Of a stretch of 64,000 bases of DNA, positions 54,515 to 63,752 are shown piece after piece. A model generated the notes under the pieces. It was not told the origin of the DNA. It saw only the letters and a list, made by a program, of their open reading frames with translations, and searched no databases. Position numbers and translations under genes: made by a program. Source of the stretch: JAMXLO01 sp963719805 (GTDB taxonomy: Bacteria; Pseudomonadota; Alphaproteobacteria; Acetobacterales; Acetobacteraceae); contig CAVRDF010000008.1 of NCBI GenBank assembly GCA_963719805.1, forward strand, positions 1,054,001-1,118,000, written 5' to 3'. Position 1 is the first letter of the stretch. Each line of letters begins with the position of its first letter.

Positions 54515-56015
54515 GGCACGGGCCCTCCCCGTGCACCGCAGCGATCGATGAACCATGGTGCTGGCGATCGGCCGTCACCGCATCAAACGTCTGTCCGCTC
54601 TCGGCGAGGGTGGCGGCCTGACCGGTCAAGCTCTGCCAGCGCCGAATGGTAACATCGACATAAAGCGGGTCGATCTCGAGCAGGCAGCCACGTCGCCCGC
54701 AGCGCTCGGCCGCGATCAATGTGGTTCCGCTGCCGCCAAACGGGTCCAGCACGATGCCCCCACGACGCGAGCAGTCCTTGATCGCATCCACCACCAGCGC
54801 CACAGGCTTAACCGTCGGGTGCAGGGCCAACAACTCATCGCGCCCGCTATGGAAGCTGTTGGCACCCGGGTAATCCCAGACATTGGTGCGATACCGCCCG
54901 GTGTCACCAAGCCCGAAGTTGTTGACGTGCGGCCGAGTGCCATTCTTGAAGGCGAAGACCAGCTCGTGCTTGGACCGGTAGAACGTGCCCATGCCACCGT
55001 TGGTCTTGTTCCAGACGCAAAGGTTCTTCAACTCGGTGTAGGCTGTGCGGCCGGCCAGCAGCATCTCGTACATGTGCCGCCAGTCCATGCAGATGAAGTG
55101 AATGGCTCCGTCGTCGGAGACAGCGGTCAGGTGCTCGAAGAGGGTGGTGAGGAAGCCGGCAAAATCCGCCTCGCTCATCTCACCCGACGCCATGGCGAAT
55201 TCACGGTGCTGAACGCGCCCAAGGCCCGAGACGTGACCCTTGATCGGCACATTGTAGGGTGGATCTGTGAAGATCAGCTGGGCCGTCTGCCCAGCAAGGA
55301 GCGCTTGATAGGAGGCCCGCTCGCAGGCGTCGGCGCACAACAGCCGATGCTGGCCGAGCTGCCACAAGTCGCCGATATGCGAGATCGCATGCTGCTCTGG
55401 TTCCGGCGCGACATCATCAGCCTCGCCTTCGTCTAAGCTTACATGGAGCAACTGGTCCAGATCGACGGTGTCGAAGCCGGTGACCTCGATATCGAAGTCG
55501 AGTTTGAGATCGGCAAGCTCACCAAGCTCAAGGGCGAGCAACTGCTTATTCCAACCGGCGACTTCGGCCAATCTGTTGTCCGCGATACGATATGCCCGGA
55601 TCTCTGCGTCCGTCATGTGTGCAAGGCACACACAAGGGACTTCCTTGATGCCGAGTTCCTTCGCCGCGGCGACACGAGCGTGTCCCGCCACGATCCGGTC
55701 CTTCGCATCAACCAGCACCGGGTTGACGAAGTCGAACTGACGAATGCTGGCGGCGATCTGCTGTATTTGCTTGCGCGAGTGCGTCCGCGCATTGCGCGCA
55801 GCCGATCGAAGTGTCTCGACCGGCTTGTACGTCACCGCCACCTTTAGGCGTTCAGTCCAGTGCCGTGCATCGTGTTGCTGCCCCGCTGCCACAGCCCGCT
55901 GCGGTCGTTTGCGCTGGCGGACAGGCAGGCTTTCTATTGGCGTCAGGGGGTGCCCCGCAGAGGGCATGTCAAAGCATTCAGGTGTTCGGAGGGATCCTCC
56001 GGATAATATGGTCAT
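54507..56015 (-). CDS. ParB-like nuclease domain/DNA methyltransferase fusion
   Basis: A 502-residue protein. Residues ~65-150 are a ParB/Srx domain (NARTHSRKQIQQIAASIRQF, then NPVLVDAKDRIVAGHARVAA, with the VAGHGR-type loop). Residues ~225-470 are a beta-class amino-methyltransferase: TDPPYNV (catalytic DPPY) comes before LDPFGGSGTTLIAAERC (SAM-binding FxGxG) and target region between. It would methylate adenine or cytosine amino groups; no restriction enzyme is adjacent, so it is probably a phage-protective orphan. GGAG lies ten bases before ATG 56015. Confidence 0.9.
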   Translation of the reverse strand: MTILSGGSLRTPECFDMPSAGHPLTPIESLPVRQRKRPQRAVAAGQQHDARHWTERLKVAVTYKPVETLRSAARNARTHSRKQIQQIAASIRQFDFVNPVLVDAKDRIVAGHARVAAAKELGIKEVPCVCLAHMTDAEIRAYRIADNRLAEVAGWNKQLLALELGELADLKLDFDIEVTGFDTVDLDQLLHVSLDEGEADDVAPEPEQHAISHIGDLWQLGQHRLLCADACERASYQALLAGQTAQLIFTDPPYNVPIKGHVSGLGRVQHREFAMASGEMSEADFAGFLTTLFEHLTAVSDDGAIHFICMDWRHMYEMLLAGRTAYTELKNLCVWNKTNGGMGTFYRSKHELVFAFKNGTRPHVNNFGLGDTGRYRTNVWDYPGANSFHSGRDELLALHPTVKPVALVVDAIKDCSRRGGIVLDPFGGSGTTLIAAERCGRRGCLLEIDPLYVDVTIRRWQSLTGQAATLAESGQTFDAVTADRQHHGSSIAAVHGEGPCHV

Positions 56016-56202
56016 GATGGCCGTCTCCTTGTTCAGATCGACGGCTGGTGCCGCCGAGACGGCAGTTCATGTACATGAGATTTTGACCAGGAACACCACC
56101 GACATGTGTCGCGATCAGACCGATTTCTGACCGTCAGAAATGGCGCTGTTTATGACAACGGGAGCCGAGGACACGGGAGACTGACGGAGTAGTTGGACAC
56201 GT

Positions 56203-57033
56203 TCATACGCGTCCAACGGTCGAAGGGCTGAGCCCCATGCTCTGGGCGACCTCGCCCCGGGCTATGTAGGACTTGGTTCCACGGGCAAATTCATCGCTCA
56301 TGGCCTTATAAATTCTTCGATCGCGACGGATCGACGCCAGCTTGCTAAACCAGGAGCCCCGACCGGGCTTCGCAGCGAAACCGAGTGAGCGACCGACACG
56401 TTCCGCTTCCTTGCCGGTCGGCTTGCCGCGTTCTACCTCTTCAAGGATATCCGAGAGCCTCAATGCACAGTCACCCAGATAGTCCAGAATCCACCCCGGA
56501 GTCGCTTGGTCAACCGCCATGCTGAGCCTAAAGCCTTCCCAGGCTAGAAGCGGATTTTTGCTCTCACGGAATTCGACCTCGAGCTCGCCAATTAAGTCGT
56601 CTTGATACGCCTCCACAGCCGATCGGTTCGCCGGTTGGTAATCACCCAACGGCTTGCGCATCTCCCGAGGAAGCTCTGACCGTGCGACGAGCTCGGCGCG
56701 TTCCAGCGCAAACGGAGATCCGGCTTGGGGACCAAACAACGCCAGGGTGCCAGCAAAATCATCTAGGAATGCAGGGCGCTCCGAAGCGCCTGTGTCATAG
56801 CGCCCGGCCAGGTGGAGCTCGGCGGCCTGCCGTGCCACAGCGTCAAGATGGCGCTGAAAGGCTTCCTTACCGCCGGCAAGCCTAACTGTCTCATCCATCG
56901 CCTCTTGGGCAAGCCGCCCTCTCTCGTTTAGCCCCCATAGCCCCTTCTCTCTCTCGATCGCCGCGAATGCCGCCTGTGCATCGCGAGCCATGTTGGTCAG
57001 CCATTTCGGTGGCTCGCCATGTTGATCTGCCAA
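56203..57033 (-). CDS. Hypothetical protein with C-terminal HTH
   Basis: A 276-residue mostly helical protein with an acidic, Leu-rich body and a C-terminal segment SYIARGEVAQSMGLSPSTVG that looks like a helix-turn-helix. No domain name is recognised. It precedes the methyltransferase by 190 bases on the same strand and probably belongs to the prophage-like set. Confidence 0.6.
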   Translation of the reverse strand: MADQHGEPPKWLTNMARDAQAAFAAIEREKGLWGLNERGRLAQEAMDETVRLAGGKEAFQRHLDAVARQAAELHLAGRYDTGASERPAFLDDFAGTLALFGPQAGSPFALERAELVARSELPREMRKPLGDYQPANRSAVEAYQDDLIGELEVEFRESKNPLLAWEGFRLSMAVDQATPGWILDYLGDCALRLSDILEEVERGKPTGKEAERVGRSLGFAAKPGRGSWFSKLASIRRDRRIYKAMSDEFARGTKSYIARGEVAQSMGLSPSTVGRV

Positions 57034-57734
57034 GTCCCTGGTCCAGTGCTGTCAATCTGCGCACCTTTTAGCCGAGCTAACAGGGAAGTGGCGAGAAGAA
57101 GTCGCCCGTAGTTCGCTTTTCGTTCCTAATCCAAATGCCGTAATGTGCCGGGCCGACGATCCCTGTATTTTTCCCTGTTACCAGGGAACCGGAGACTGGT
57201 TCGCTTCAGACTGCTCCCACAGCCAACAAATTCCCGCGTTTTATCAATACATTTGCGGACATGCCTCCGTCGTGCAGTCGAGCCCGTCCTGGCGCGTCAG
57301 GACCCGCGTGCTACGAGGCGGTACTCGGTAATCGCATCTAAAAAGCGAAAATCCGGTCGTGCTCGACTGGTTGGTAGTGCGGGGGGCGGCTCCGCTCCGT
57401 ATCCGACCGCCGGCAAAGGGGGTTCGTCGCCTGGGCGCATCATTGAGGCGTATATTGCCGTGAAGGCATTGGAGCGCCGTTATGAAACGCCACACAGCCG
57501 TCGCGACGGCGCTGGACGTCCGCCCCGGAAGAGACTGAGCGAGGTTCGCTCCTTCACGCTCGATGATGGTCGACTCAGTCTGAGGACACATGCCGGGCTC
57601 CAGCTCCGGGAGCCAGTGACCACTGGACACGACCGACACCCGTGCCCAGGAGGCGCGTCTGGCGTTTCCTTGGCTGGACCGCGCCTGTCTCATTCTATTT
57701 ATACGGGCCGCGCGCTACGTGATGCCCTGGCCAT
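57034..57734. other. Gene-free stretch
   Basis: About 700 bases; ORFs on both strands (57145-57777 plus, 57244-57693 minus) have Arg/Ser-rich noise composition and no family features. Confidence 0.5.
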
Positions 57735-58253
57735 GTGTCCTTGTCATCCGTGCGATCTTCGACAAGGGCGCGGCTGATGCATCGGCCAAGCGACGGCCAA
57801 TATCGTTACGTCAACGAACTATGCCAATTCCGTGGGCATCGCGGCGCCCATCCGTCACGGGCAATTGAAAGGTGGTTTACTCTACTGTGGAATTTCGACA
57901 TCAGCCAGCTCGATGAGTGCAAGGCTGGCGTCATCGGCTGGTTCATGGAAATCGCCATCTGGGCCTACAGCGGCCAGCGATACTGGCACTCCGTTGCCGG
58001 ATTCGAACGCAATTTCGGTCAATAGTATGTCACGCTGGCCTTCATCAATCCGGGCAATGCTGATGCACTCGGACCGCAATCGCACATCATGGACGGGGCG
58101 TTGCGCAAGGTCGGCGTTTCCCTGATCACGCAGTTCTATCCCACGGATCATCCGGCGAGGCTGGCACGCAAATCCCAGTTCTATACCGACACGACAGATG
58201 ACCAGACAGCGATCAGTCAATCCGTCTCCTTGTTAGCTTCCTTGCCACGGTGA
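57735..58253 (+). pseudogene. Unrecognised gene interrupted by in-frame TAG
   Basis: One frame reads DISQLDECKAGVIGWFMEIA, WAYSGQRYWHSVAGFERNFGQ, then TAG at 58023, and continues without shift as YVTLAFINPGNADALGPQSH, DGALRKVGVSLITQFYPTDH and SQFYTDTTDDQTAISQ to TGA 58251. Both sides look like real protein. The family is not recognised and the 5' part before ~57885 is poor, so it is likely a remnant with a nonsense mutation. Confidence 0.45.
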
Positions 58254-58378
58254 TGGTTGGTCGTGCTGCCGCTCATCGCATTTTCGCACATTTTGCGGGC
58301 AGTTAAGGCTGCCGCGTCGCTGCCGAGTTTAGCCCAATTCTGACCTCTTGGGGCTGCAGCACTGAGCAGAGAGCGAGC

Positions 58379-58753
58379 TCAACTCAACATACGGCCCAAC
58401 GGACGGCCCGCGAACAGGTGGACGTGGAAGTGCGGCACTTCCTGGCCGCTGTGTTCGCCCATGTTCGCGAGCAGGCGATAGCCCTGGGCTTCCAAACCCA
58501 GATCTTTCGCTACCTTGCCGACGGCACGGATGAAGCCGGCGATCTCCTCGGCGCTGGCACTGGCGCTGAAGTCAGCGAATGACACGTAGCTGCCTTTAGG
58601 GATCAGCAGCACGTGCGTGGGCGCCTGCGGATTGATGTCGTGGAACGCCAGCGCCCATTGATCCTCATGGACCTTCTTGCAGGGGATTTCGCCGCGCAGG
58701 ATGCGGGCGAAGATGTTGCCGGTATCGTAAGGCGGTAGACCGCTGACAGCCAT
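58379..58753 (-). CDS. HIT family nucleotide-binding protein
   Basis: A 124-residue HinT-like protein with the histidine triad EVPHFHVHLFAG (H-x-H-x-H) near the C terminus and the start NIFARILRGEIPCKKVHEDQ. Family members hydrolyse nucleoside phosphoramidates such as AMP-lysine. It is the last gene of the his operon, 18 bases after hisE, a common alphaproteobacterial arrangement. Confidence 0.93.
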   Translation of the reverse strand: MAVSGLPPYDTGNIFARILRGEIPCKKVHEDQWALAFHDINPQAPTHVLLIPKGSYVSFADFSASASAEEIAGFIRAVGKVAKDLGLEAQGYRLLANMGEHSGQEVPHFHVHLFAGRPLGRMLS

Positions 58754-58770
58754 GACTGGACCCCCTTAAG

Positions 58771-59256
58771 TCAGGGGATTTTCGTCGTATCCAGGCCGAA
58801 CGCAACCGGCAGCTTGCGCGCGCGCGCCGCCTTCTCGGCGATGCCGCTGATGCCTTCACGCCGCTTGAGTTCTTCCCACACCTCGGTGGGACTGATGCCG
58901 CTGGAGGCCCACAGCACGATCAGGTGGTAGAGCACGTCGGCGCTTTCGGCGACGACGGCGTCGCGGTTGCCGGCGACCGCCTCGATCAGGCACTCGACGG
59001 CTTCTTCACCGAATTTCTGGGCAACCTTGGCGGTTCCGCGCGACATCAGGCGCGCCGAATGGCTGACCGCGGGGTTGGCGGTACGGCGGCTCATCACCAC
59101 TGTCCACAGACGGTCCAGCACCATCGATGCGGGACCGATCGCCAGCGGTGGTGGCGGACGCGGCACATCCTCTGCTTGCGCGGTAGACGGCAGCGGCTTC
59201 CGCCGCTTCTTCGTCTTCGTCGCCGGTTTGGATTTGCGTTTGGTTGATTTTGCCAC
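58771..59256 (-). CDS. hisE: Phosphoribosyl-ATP pyrophosphatase HisE
   Basis: Second step of histidine synthesis, hydrolysing PR-ATP to PR-AMP. The core (residues ~43-130) has TAKVAQKFGEEAVECLIEAV, with the metal-binding Glu residues, and ESADVLYHLIVLWASSG. The N-terminal ~40 residues are an extra Lys/Arg/Pro-rich extension (KSTKRKSKPATKTKKRRKPL) not found in short HisE proteins. Nine bases after hisF. Confidence 0.92.
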   Translation of the reverse strand: MAKSTKRKSKPATKTKKRRKPLPSTAQAEDVPRPPPPLAIGPASMVLDRLWTVVMSRRTANPAVSHSARLMSRGTAKVAQKFGEEAVECLIEAVAGNRDAVVAESADVLYHLIVLWASSGISPTEVWEELKRREGISGIAEKAARARKLPVAFGLDTTKIP

Positions 59257-59265
59257 GGATGTTCC

Positions 59266-60036
59266 TCAGGCCACCAGGCGCGGCAGCCGCACCGGCAAGC
59301 CAGCCTGCCCCAGTGCTTCCTTCACCTGCGCTACACTGAAGCTGCCGAAGTGGAACACGCTGGCGGCCAGCAGTCCCGTTGCGCCGGCGCGCGCGCCTTC
59401 GACGAAATGCTGCAATGTCCCGACGCCGCCTGAGGCAATCACCGGCAAGCGCACCGCCCTGCCGGCCGCGCGCAGCAGGTCGAGATCGAAGCCGCGGCCG
59501 GTGCCGTCCCGGTCCATGCTGGTCAGCAGGATCTCGCCGGCGCCGAGTTCTGCCACCTGCCGGCACCATTGCACGGCATCGATGCCGGTAGGGCGACGGC
59601 CGCCATGGGTGAACACCTCCCAGCGGTCGGGGGCGGACTGTTTGGCGTCCACCGCGACGACGATGCACTGGCTGCCGAACTTTTGCGCCGCCTCGCGCAC
59701 CAGTTCCGGCCGCGCCACCGCCGCCGAATTGATGCTGCATTTGTCGGTACCGGCCAGCAGCAGCCGGCGCATATCCTCGGTGGAGCGGATGCCGCCGCCA
59801 ACGGTGAGCGGCAGGAACACGCGTGATGCGGTGCGCGATACGACATCCAGAATGGTGTCGCGGTCTTCGTGGCTGGCGGTGATGTCGAGGAAGCAGAGCT
59901 CATCGGCGCCGGCAGCGTCGTAAAGGGCGGCCTGCTCCACCGGATCGCCGGCGTCACGCAGCGCGACGAAGTTAACCCCTTTGACGACACGGCCGTCTTT
60001 TACGTCGAGGCACGGAATGACACGCAATTTCAACAT
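59266..60036 (-). CDS. hisF: Imidazole glycerol phosphate synthase subunit HisF
   Basis: A 256-residue (beta/alpha)8 barrel that forms IGP and AICAR from PRFAR using ammonia from HisH. Catalytic Asp residues are in IPCLDVKDGRVVKGVNF and LTSMDRDGTGRGFD; phosphate-binding loops VGGGIRS and ASGGVG are both present. ATG 60036 is taken as start; ATG 60045 would add three residues. Confidence 0.95.
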   Translation of the reverse strand: MLKLRVIPCLDVKDGRVVKGVNFVALRDAGDPVEQAALYDAAGADELCFLDITASHEDRDTILDVVSRTASRVFLPLTVGGGIRSTEDMRRLLLAGTDKCSINSAAVARPELVREAAQKFGSQCIVVAVDAKQSAPDRWEVFTHGGRRPTGIDAVQWCRQVAELGAGEILLTSMDRDGTGRGFDLDLLRAAGRAVRLPVIASGGVGTLQHFVEGARAGATGLLAASVFHFGSFSVAQVKEALGQAGLPVRLPRLVA

Positions 60037-60155
60037 TCTATGCAACTCATAGAGGAATCAGGCGTGAGCGTGGCAAGTGACTTATGCACAAGGTCGGCAT
60101 TGTGAGGCGCCGCCTGATCGGATGACTGCCGAACTGGTCCGGACTTATGACAGAT

Positions 60156-60896
60156 TCAGGCGCTCATTAACGCGAGTGCTTCTTCCGGATCCATTCGCCC
60201 ATCATACAGGGCGCGCCCAACAATAACGCCTTCAATTCCGGTTCCCGCGGCAATCCGGCGCAGCGCCACCAGGTCGGCGGTTCCGCCGACACCACCCGAA
60301 GCAATCACCGGGATGCCAACGGACTCGGCGAGCGCGACCGTCTGCTCGAGATTCAGGCCGCCCAGGGTGCCATCGCGGGCTATGTCGGTATAGACGATTG
60401 CCGCCACACCGGCGTCGGCGAACGACTTGGCAAGCTCGGTTGCACCGAGTGCCGCTGTTTCGGCCCAGCCTTCGGTTGCCACCTTGCCATTGCGTGCGTC
60501 GATGCCCACCACGATGCGGCCGGGGAATTCGCGGCACGCGTGGCGAACCAGTGCCGGGTCCTTCACCGCGGCACTGCCCAGTATCACCCGGCGCACCCCC
60601 GCGCCCAGCCAGGCCTCGATGCCCGCCATGTCGCGAATGCCACCGCCAAGTTGCACCGGAACGGTCACTGCCCCAAGGATTGACGCCACTGCGGCGCCAT
60701 TGACCGGCCGGCCGGCAAATGCGCCGTTGAGATCCACCACGTGCAGCCAGGAGAAGCCGGCGTCCTGCCAGACCCGCGCCTGGCCGGCTGGGTCTGTGGA
60801 GTAAACCGTCGCCTGGTCCATCTCGCCCCGAAGCAGACGCACGCACTGGCCGTCCTTCAGGTCGATCGCCGGATAGAGGGTGAGCGTTCCAGGCAC
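60156..60896 (-). CDS. hisA: Phosphoribosylformimino-AICAR isomerase HisA
   Basis: A 246-residue (beta/alpha)8 isomerase converting ProFAR to PRFAR. Catalytic Asp are in YPAIDLKDGQCVRLLRGE and VYTDIARDGTLGG; phosphate loops QLGGGIRD and ASGGVGGT. About 120 non-coding bases separate it from hisF, and it starts seven bases after the GNAT gene's stop. Confidence 0.95.
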   Translation of the reverse strand: MPGTLTLYPAIDLKDGQCVRLLRGEMDQATVYSTDPAGQARVWQDAGFSWLHVVDLNGAFAGRPVNGAAVASILGAVTVPVQLGGGIRDMAGIEAWLGAGVRRVILGSAAVKDPALVRHACREFPGRIVVGIDARNGKVATEGWAETAALGATELAKSFADAGVAAIVYTDIARDGTLGGLNLEQTVALAESVGIPVIASGGVGGTADLVALRRIAAGTGIEGVIVGRALYDGRMDPEEALALMSA

Positions 60897-60903
60897 GCCG
60901 TGA

Positions 60904-61491
60904 CTACCGGCCGCCCGCGCCGCCTCGCCGCGACCGCAGCCGCTTGGTGTAGAAGAACCCGCGCACTGTCCGGCCCTTTACGAAAGCGTAGTCCGGATGC
61001 ACGCCCCAGCGCTCATAGCCGAGCAACTCGTAGAGGCGGATCGCCGCCTCCTGAGTCTCGCGCACGTCGAGGTTCAGCACATGATATCCCAGTTCTCGCG
61101 CCCGCTCTTCCACATGAGTGGTCAGCAGTCGCGCCAGCCCATGACCGCGCGCGTATGGCGCGATGTAGGAGTGCATGAGCTGAGCGGCATGCGATTGCGC
61201 CTCGTTGTTGCGCGGCGGGCGAACCAGGTGGGCGGAACCGACCACCACGCCGTCGATCCTTGCCAGGAACAGTTCGCGCTCCGGCACCAGCAGCACGCCA
61301 CGGAAATAGGTCTCGAGTGCCATGATGCCGGGAGGGCTGACCCAGCCGAACCCACCGCCGTCTATGATTGCCGCCGAAGTCGCCTCGCACAGCGCGTGCA
61401 AATCGTCATCGGTGAATTCGGTGGCTTGCTCCACCAGAAGCTGAGCAGGCAGCGGCGGTGCATCTTCCAACCGATCGGATGCGTCGTCCAT
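60904..61491 (-). CDS. GNAT family N-acetyltransferase
   Basis: A 195-residue acetyltransferase with the acetyl-CoA-binding signature YARGHGLARLLTTHVEERAR (Q/R-x-x-G-x-G/A) and the following LDVRETQEAAIRLYELLGY. It is inserted between hisH and hisA in the operon. The start at ATG 61491 lies five bases after the hisH stop, so I prefer it to the longer reading to 61539, which overlaps hisH by 44 bases. Its substrate is unknown. Confidence 0.87.
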   Translation of the reverse strand: MDDASDRLEDAPPLPAQLLVEQATEFTDDDLHALCEATSAAIIDGGGFGWVSPPGIMALETYFRGVLLVPERELFLARIDGVVVGSAHLVRPPRNNEAQSHAAQLMHSYIAPYARGHGLARLLTTHVEERARELGYHVLNLDVRETQEAAIRLYELLGYERWGVHPDYAFVKGRTVRGFFYTKRLRSRRGGAGGR

Positions 61492-61495
61492 GGCG

Positions 61496-62131
61496 TCAGG
61501 GTGCCCAGCGCAGGAAGTTTGCGAGGATACGGATGCCAACGTCTTGGCTCTTCTCGACGTGGAATTGCGTGCCGGCGCGATTGCCGGCTGCCACCATCGA
61601 AACCAGCGGGCCGCCGTAGTCAGTCATCGCGATCGCTTCCTCCGGATTGCCCCGTTGCAGGGCGTAGCTGTGTACGAAGTAGACGTGGTCACCCGGCTGC
61701 AGGCCATCAAGCAGTTTGTGGTGCCCCGGAATGAAATCCAGTGTGTTCCAGCCCATTTGCGGCAGGCGCAGGCCGGGCGCCGTCATCTCGGCGATCTCGC
61801 CGGCGATCCAGCCTAAGCCTGGCACCACCTCGTGCTCCAGGCCGCGCTCGGCCATCAACTGCATGCCGACGCAAATGCCGAGGAACGGGGTGCCTTGGCT
61901 GGTTGCCGCTTCGATCGCCTGGCGCATGCCCGGCACAGCGTCGAGGCCGCGCGAGCAATCGGCGAAAGCGCCCTGGCCGGGCAAAACAACCCTGTCGGCG
62001 CCGCGCACATAGTCCGGATCTGCCGTCACCCGCACCTCGGCGCGGAGCCCGGTGCGCTCGGCGGCGAGCGAGAGCGCCCGCGACGCGGACATCAGATTGC
62101 CGCTGCCATAATCGACCACGGCGACTTTCAT
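61496..62131 (-). CDS. hisH: Imidazole glycerol phosphate synthase glutaminase HisH
   Basis: A 211-residue class I glutamine amidotransferase giving ammonia to HisF. The nucleophile Cys is in FLGICVGMQLMAE, and the His/Glu pair in GTQFHVEKSQDVG; most HisH proteins have HPE here, so HVE is a mild variant. Its ATG overlaps the DUF2628 gene by four bases. Confidence 0.95.
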   Translation of the reverse strand: MKVAVVDYGSGNLMSASRALSLAAERTGLRAEVRVTADPDYVRGADRVVLPGQGAFADCSRGLDAVPGMRQAIEAATSQGTPFLGICVGMQLMAERGLEHEVVPGLGWIAGEIAEMTAPGLRLPQMGWNTLDFIPGHHKLLDGLQPGDHVYFVHSYALQRGNPEEAIAMTDYGGPLVSMVAAGNRAGTQFHVEKSQDVGIRILANFLRWAP

Positions 62132-62505
62132 CGCGCGGCCTGCGGCGGCATGAAGCTGCCGGCCAGATCAGGACGCCGCTCCAGCAGACGCTGCAAGGCC
62201 TCGGTTTCGTTGCGCGCGGCGACAACCTGGGTCTGCAGATAGCCGCGGTGATCGAGCGACCAGCGGCGCAGATCGTGGCCGGAAAGGCCGAGCAGCAGCA
62301 CGAGCGCCGCCAGCAGCCAATCTGCGGCATCGCCGTGCAGCAACGCCAGGATCAGGATGAACGCCACGGCGGCCAGCACAGCCGGGATCCAGGCACGATG
62401 CGCGGCCAGCCAGATCGGTCCGAACAGCAGCGCGCCCCAACTGAAGCCCTCACGCACCAGCACCGGAGCGTTGCTGCGGCGCACATGCGCAGTCCAGAAT
62501 TTCAC
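62128..62505 (-). CDS. DUF2628 membrane protein in his operon
   Basis: A 125-residue protein with the start FWTAHVRRSNAPVLVREGFS, WGALLFGPIWLAAHRAW (the DUF2628 core) and two to three hydrophobic segments. It overlaps hisB and hisH by four bases each, so it is firmly in the operon; this placement is common in alphaproteobacteria although the role is unknown. Confidence 0.85.
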   Translation of the reverse strand: MKFWTAHVRRSNAPVLVREGFSWGALLFGPIWLAAHRAWIPAVLAAVAFILILALLHGDAADWLLAALVLLLGLSGHDLRRWSLDHRGYLQTQVVAARNETEALQRLLERRPDLAGSFMPPQAAR

Positions 62506-63092
62506 AGCGCGCCCTTGGTAGAGGGAATGGCGTCGCCCACCCGTGGATCGAATTCCGCGGCCATGCGCAACGCGCGGGCCGCGGACTTGAAACAGGCTTC
62601 GGCCACGTGGTGAGCGTTGCGGCCGGCACGCTGGGTGATGTGCAGTGTCAGCAGGGCATTCATGGCGAAGGCGCGGAAGAATTCCTCGAACAGCTCGGTG
62701 TCCATCTCGCCGATCTTCGGGCGATCGAAGGTCGCGCTCCAGGCAAGGAACGGCCGGCCGGAAATATCCACAGCGGCTTCCGCCAGAGCCTCGTCCATCG
62801 GCACCAAAGCGTGGCCGAACCGGCGGATACCGCGCTTGTCGCCCAGCGCCTTGGCGAAGGCCTGGCCGAGCACGATGCCAACATCCTCGGTGGTATGGTG
62901 GAAATCGATATGCAGGTCACCCTTGGCCAGGACGGTGAGGTCAAAGAGGCCATGGCGGGCGAGCGCGGTCAGCATATGGTCGAGGAAGCCGATACCGGTG
63001 GCAACATCGGCCTGTCCCGACCCGTCCAGCGACAGGGTCAGGTGAATATCGGTTTCGGAGGTTGTCCGCGTCAGGCTGGCCGTGCGGCTCAT
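62502..63092 (-). CDS. hisB: Imidazoleglycerol-phosphate dehydratase HisB
   Basis: A 196-residue monofunctional IGP dehydratase, dehydrating IGP to imidazole acetol phosphate. The Mn-binding repeats are GIGFLDHMLTALARHG, IDFHHTTEDVGIVLG and RAGRNAHHVAEACFKS, and the C terminus ends in IPSTKGAL as in the family. First gene of the operon here; no promoter is distinguishable upstream. Confidence 0.96.
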   Translation of the reverse strand: MSRTASLTRTTSETDIHLTLSLDGSGQADVATGIGFLDHMLTALARHGLFDLTVLAKGDLHIDFHHTTEDVGIVLGQAFAKALGDKRGIRRFGHALVPMDEALAEAAVDISGRPFLAWSATFDRPKIGEMDTELFEEFFRAFAMNALLTLHITQRAGRNAHHVAEACFKSAARALRMAAEFDPRVGDAIPSTKGAL

Positions 63093-63153
63093 GGGCGCCC
63101 ACTTAGCGTGGCGCGGCGGCGCGGTCCAGCACGGCGAGTGGTTAGGCGGGCAG

Positions 63154-63570
63154 CTAGTTCCCGAACGGGATCGTCAGTTCATTTTCATTCGTGTCCACCA
63201 CGAACACCGCGAGGAGTTTGGCCGGTTTCGTCTTGCTGGCGTTGGCGCTGACGCCGTGGCGGTCGCCCGGCAGCTCGGAAAAGCTTTGTCCGGCAGCGAA
63301 TATCGTCACTGGTCCGTCGTTGACCTGACTGCGGATGGCACCCTCGAGCACGGTCGCGTAGATGAAGGCGGACTTCGCATGTGTGTGGCCAGGCGAATAA
63401 CCGCCCGGGCCGTATTCGACAAGCACGCCCTTGACGCTCTTGCCGGGGACGTTCGGCAGTTCGTGCTGGTAAACAAGGGTCACCCTGGCGTTCTTCCCGC
63501 TCGACACATCCGCGAGGACACTTCCGAACGGCAGTGTGGCGACAAGCAGCGAACAGAGAAAGCGTTTCAT
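63154..63570 (-). CDS. Exported cupin-domain protein
   Basis: A 138-residue protein with a Sec signal peptide (MKRFLCSLLVATLPFGSVLA, cleaved after VLA) and a cupin fold: YSPGHTHAKSAFIYATVLEG carries the GX5HXH...E metal motif and LPGDRHGVSANAS the second. Small periplasmic cupins of this type often bind iron or other metals; substrate unknown. Separated from the his operon by 61 bases. Confidence 0.85.
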   Translation of the reverse strand: MKRFLCSLLVATLPFGSVLADVSSGKNARVTLVYQHELPNVPGKSVKGVLVEYGPGGYSPGHTHAKSAFIYATVLEGAIRSQVNDGPVTIFAAGQSFSELPGDRHGVSANASKTKPAKLLAVFVVDTNENELTIPFGN

Positions 63571-63634
63571 GTAGGCCTCCTAGCCACGGCCGGCGCAAGC
63601 GCCGATGCGGCACATCGTTCAACAGGATCGACCA

Positions 63635-63752
63635 TCAGGCAGCTGGCTGTGACCGGCGGAGCCATTCGTCCAAACTGCGGCCGCGTCGTGCTTGAACCGG
63701 GTCGCGCGGACGCGAACCGATCAGGCTGGTGCCGCCGACGTCGACGATTTTC
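63635..63752 (-). pseudogene. N-terminal fragment of an NAD-dependent epimerase-like gene
   Basis: ATG 63752 reads KIVDVGGTSLIGSRPRD, close to the Rossmann start K-I-V-V-I-G-G-T-G-x-I-G of epimerase/SDR proteins, and then stops after about 40 residues of unrelated sequence. AGGAGA lies about ten bases upstream. The remainder of the gene is missing. Confidence 0.5.

Noticed and set aside
52882..55436. Plus-strand ORFs at 52882-53427, 53488-54291 and 54555-55436
   Set aside because: Antisense to the terminase and methyltransferase genes, which carry complete motifs.
57885..58253. Pyrrolysine or suppressed TAG at 58023
   Set aside because: No reason to expect Pyl in this lineage and the 5' part of the gene is poor; a nonsense mutation is simpler.
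58967..59923. Plus-strand 318-residue ORF over hisE/hisF
   Set aside because: Ser/Pro/Arg-rich antisense reading of conserved his genes.
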